Part shown: one piece after another, positions 62,417 through 64,000 of the stretch
How positions within the stretch are numbered: position 1 is the stretch's first letter
Layout of the letters: every line of letters begins with the position of its first letter
Source: Luteibacter pinisoli
Lineage (GTDB): Bacteria > Pseudomonadota > Gammaproteobacteria > Xanthomonadales > Rhodanobacteraceae
Direction of reading: 5' to 3'
NCBI RefSeq assembly: GCF_006385595.1
Contig: NZ_CP041046.1
Coordinates: forward strand, 1,984,001 to 2,048,000
Length of the DNA: 64,000 nucleotides
The notes under the pieces: model-generated
Told to the model about the DNA's origin: nothing
The model's input: the letters and a program-made list of their open reading frames with translations, nothing else
Databases searched by the model: none
Position numbers and translations under genes: made by a program

Positions 62417-62866
62417 ATGTCCGTTCGCACGATTGCCGTTGTTGCCTGCCTTCTTGCCGCCGCGCCCGCGATCGCGGCCGAACCCACCGCCGCGGAGAAG
62501 GCGGTGCTGGCGCCGTTCCAGGCCTTCCTCGATGGCATGGCGAAATACGACCAGGCGGCGATGCGCGCCACCGTGCAGCCGGAGGGCAGCGTGGCGCTGC
62601 TGCGCAAGGATAAGGTGATGCGCAACACACTTTCCGGCTTCATCGACCACATCAAGCCGGGCAAGGACCAGATCGAAGAGCGGATCTACGATCCGCTGGT
62701 TCGCATCGACGACAACCTGGCCATCATCTGGACGCGCTACGACTTCCGCCTCAACGGCAAGGTCGTGCATTGCGGCACGGACCTCGTCCATCTGGTGCGT
62801 GCGGACGGCAAGTGGGTCATCGCGGGGATCGCGGACAACAGCCGCGACGATTGTCCCGCGGCATAA
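62417..62866 (+). CDS. Secreted NTF2/SnoaL-like protein
   Basis: 149 residues: signal peptide MSVRTIAVVACLLAAAPAIA, then a cone-shaped NTF2-like domain (VLAPFQAFLDGMAKYDQAAM, LAIIWTRYDFRLNGKVVHCG, HLVRADGKWVIAGIADN). GGGAGGGGA precedes the ATG. These domains bind small molecules or act in small enzymes; the specific role is unknown. Confidence 0.85.
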   Translation: MSVRTIAVVACLLAAAPAIAAEPTAAEKAVLAPFQAFLDGMAKYDQAAMRATVQPEGSVALLRKDKVMRNTLSGFIDHIKPGKDQIEERIYDPLVRIDDNLAIIWTRYDFRLNGKVVHCGTDLVHLVRADGKWVIAGIADNSRDDCPAA

Positions 62867-62900
62867 CCGCGAGGCGCTCGCGCGCTAACGGATCACGCCA

Positions 62901-63947
62901 TCACATGTGGTCCACGTCGACAATGGCCTGCACGAAGGCCTCCGGCGCCTCCTGAGGGAGGTTATGGCCGATGCCGCCGGTGATGTTGCGGTGCTCGTAC
63001 TTGCCGGTGAACTTGGCCTTGTACGCGGACGGATCCGGATGCGGCGCACCGTTGGCGTCGCCTTCCATGGTGATGGTGGGGATGCCGATGGTCGGGCCGG
63101 TGGCGAGCTTCGCCTCATCGTCGGCGTACTTTGCCTCACCCTCGGCCAGGTCCATGCGCCACCGGTAGTTATGGATGGTGATGGCCACGTGGTCCGGGTT
63201 GTCGAACGCGGCCGCCGTGCGATCGAAGGTCGCATCGTCGAAGTGCCATTGCGGCGACGCCAGCTGCCAGATCTGCTTGTTGAAGTCGTGGCGGTTCTGC
63301 TCGTAGCCGAGGCGACCGCGCTCCGTGGCGAAGTAGAACTGGTACCACCATTGCAGCTCGGCCTTCGGCGGCAGGGGTTTCTTACCGGCCTCCTGGCTGC
63401 CGATCAGGTAGCCGCTCACCGACACCAGCGCCTTGCAACGCTGCGGCCACAGCACGGCCATGATGTCCGCCGTGCGCGCGCCCCAGTCAAAGCCCGCGAC
63501 AATGGCTTTCTTGATCTTCAACGCGTCGAGCAGAGCAATGGCGTCCGCCGCGATGGCCGAGGGCTGGCCGTTGCGCATCGTTCCCTCATCAAGGAACCGC
63601 GTGGAACCGTAGCCACGCAGGAAGGGCACGATGACCCGGTAGCCCTTGGCTACGAGGGCAGGAGCGACGTCGGCAAAGGCGTAGATGTCATAAGGCCAGC
63701 CGTGCAGGAGCAGCACCGCCGGGTGTTTCGACTTGCCCATGTCGATGTAACCGACATCGAGCACGCCGGCATGGATCTGCTTCACCGGGCCAAACGTCGC
63801 CGGGGTCGGAGGCGCGGCATGCGCGCCCGTCGCCGCGAGTACCGATGACGACGACGCAACGGCCTGCGGGCCAACCAGTGCCACGGCAATCGACGTGCCG
63901 GCCATGGCGAGGAAATGCCTGCGTAGAGGGTCCGTATCGATCTGCAT
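62901..63947 (-). CDS. Tat-exported alpha/beta hydrolase (epoxide-hydrolase-like)
   Basis: 348 residues from ATG 63947, chosen because it puts the twin-arginine motif RRHFLAMAG at residues 9-17, followed by a hydrophobic stretch and AHA. The hydrolase core has the oxyanion HGWP (LLLHGWPYDIYAF), the nucleophile elbow VAGFDWGARTAD with Asp (not Ser) as nucleophile, and GGIGHNLPQEAPE with the catalytic His. An Asp nucleophile fits epoxide hydrolases or haloalkane dehalogenases. Substrate unknown. Confidence 0.87.
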   Translation of the reverse strand: MQIDTDPLRRHFLAMAGTSIAVALVGPQAVASSSSVLAATGAHAAPPTPATFGPVKQIHAGVLDVGYIDMGKSKHPAVLLLHGWPYDIYAFADVAPALVAKGYRVIVPFLRGYGSTRFLDEGTMRNGQPSAIAADAIALLDALKIKKAIVAGFDWGARTADIMAVLWPQRCKALVSVSGYLIGSQEAGKKPLPPKAELQWWYQFYFATERGRLGYEQNRHDFNKQIWQLASPQWHFDDATFDRTAAAFDNPDHVAITIHNYRWRMDLAEGEAKYADDEAKLATGPTIGIPTITMEGDANGAPHPDPSAYKAKFTGKYEHRNITGGIGHNLPQEAPEAFVQAIVDVDHM

Positions 63948-64000
63948 AAAAGGTTTCCAGGAACGGGATGGTGACTGTGGCGGGAGCATGCACCCGCTAA

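Overview
The window looks like a chromosomal segment of a high-GC gammaproteobacterium of the Xanthomonadales, most likely Rhodanobacteraceae (Luteibacter/Dyella-like). The reasons are a GumD/EpsB-type sugar transferase, a large TonB-dependent receptor of the type common in that order, strong GC3 bias and REP-like sequences. This placement is inference from gene content. No tRNA, rRNA, CRISPR array, transposase or phage gene was seen.

Layout. (1) 1-8381 is an accessory block, visibly less GC-rich at its left end. It holds four members of a family of large beta-repeat proteins without Sec signals (called here types A and B) and one autotransporter. (2) 8270-31529 is one minus-strand operon of eleven genes. 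A PKS with adenylation and aminotransferase domains (2212 aa) and an NRPS (2128 aa) come first. A family-2 glycosyltransferase, a polysaccharide deacetylase, an O-antigen-ligase/polymerase-like membrane protein, a PaaK/CapK-like adenylate-forming enzyme, three family-4 glycosyltransferases and two more deacetylase-family proteins follow. Nearly all junctions are short start/stop overlaps (mostly ATGA or GTGA). (3) 31983-37341 carries a second A-B pair of the beta-repeat family. (4) 37685-39193 holds a small secreted protein and a membrane-anchored J-domain protein. (5) 39194-44552 is a second minus-strand polysaccharide/natural-product group: nucleotide-sugar dehydrogenase, GMC oxidoreductase, Sfp-type phosphopantetheinyl transferase and initiating sugar transferase. 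(6) 44792-50511 holds an RcsB-like response regulator translationally coupled to an EvgS/BvgS-like hybrid kinase, then a second autotransporter paralogous to the first. (7) 50599-63947 is mostly ordinary chromosome: aldo/keto reductase, NDH-2, ArgS, AhpD-like protein, FNR-type regulator, OmpW, AraC-type regulator, S41 peptidase, a tiny CxxC protein, TonB-dependent receptor, NTF2-like protein and a Tat-exported alpha/beta hydrolase.

How the parts may work together. The phosphopantetheinyl transferase can prime the carrier domains of the PKS and NRPS. The sugar transferase and nucleotide-sugar dehydrogenase would supply lipid-linked sugar and uronate-type sugar to the glycosyltransferases and polymerase. 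The gene order suggests one product in which a short beta-amino peptide is joined to, or made together with, a partly deacetylated surface glycan. The NRPS ends in a degenerate adenylation domain and a carrier domain with no thioesterase, so how the chain is released is open. The RcsB/EvgS-like pair, divergent from the sugar-dehydrogenase operon and upstream of an autotransporter, is the obvious candidate regulator. The beta-repeat A/B proteins on both sides of the operon are the least explained part of the window.
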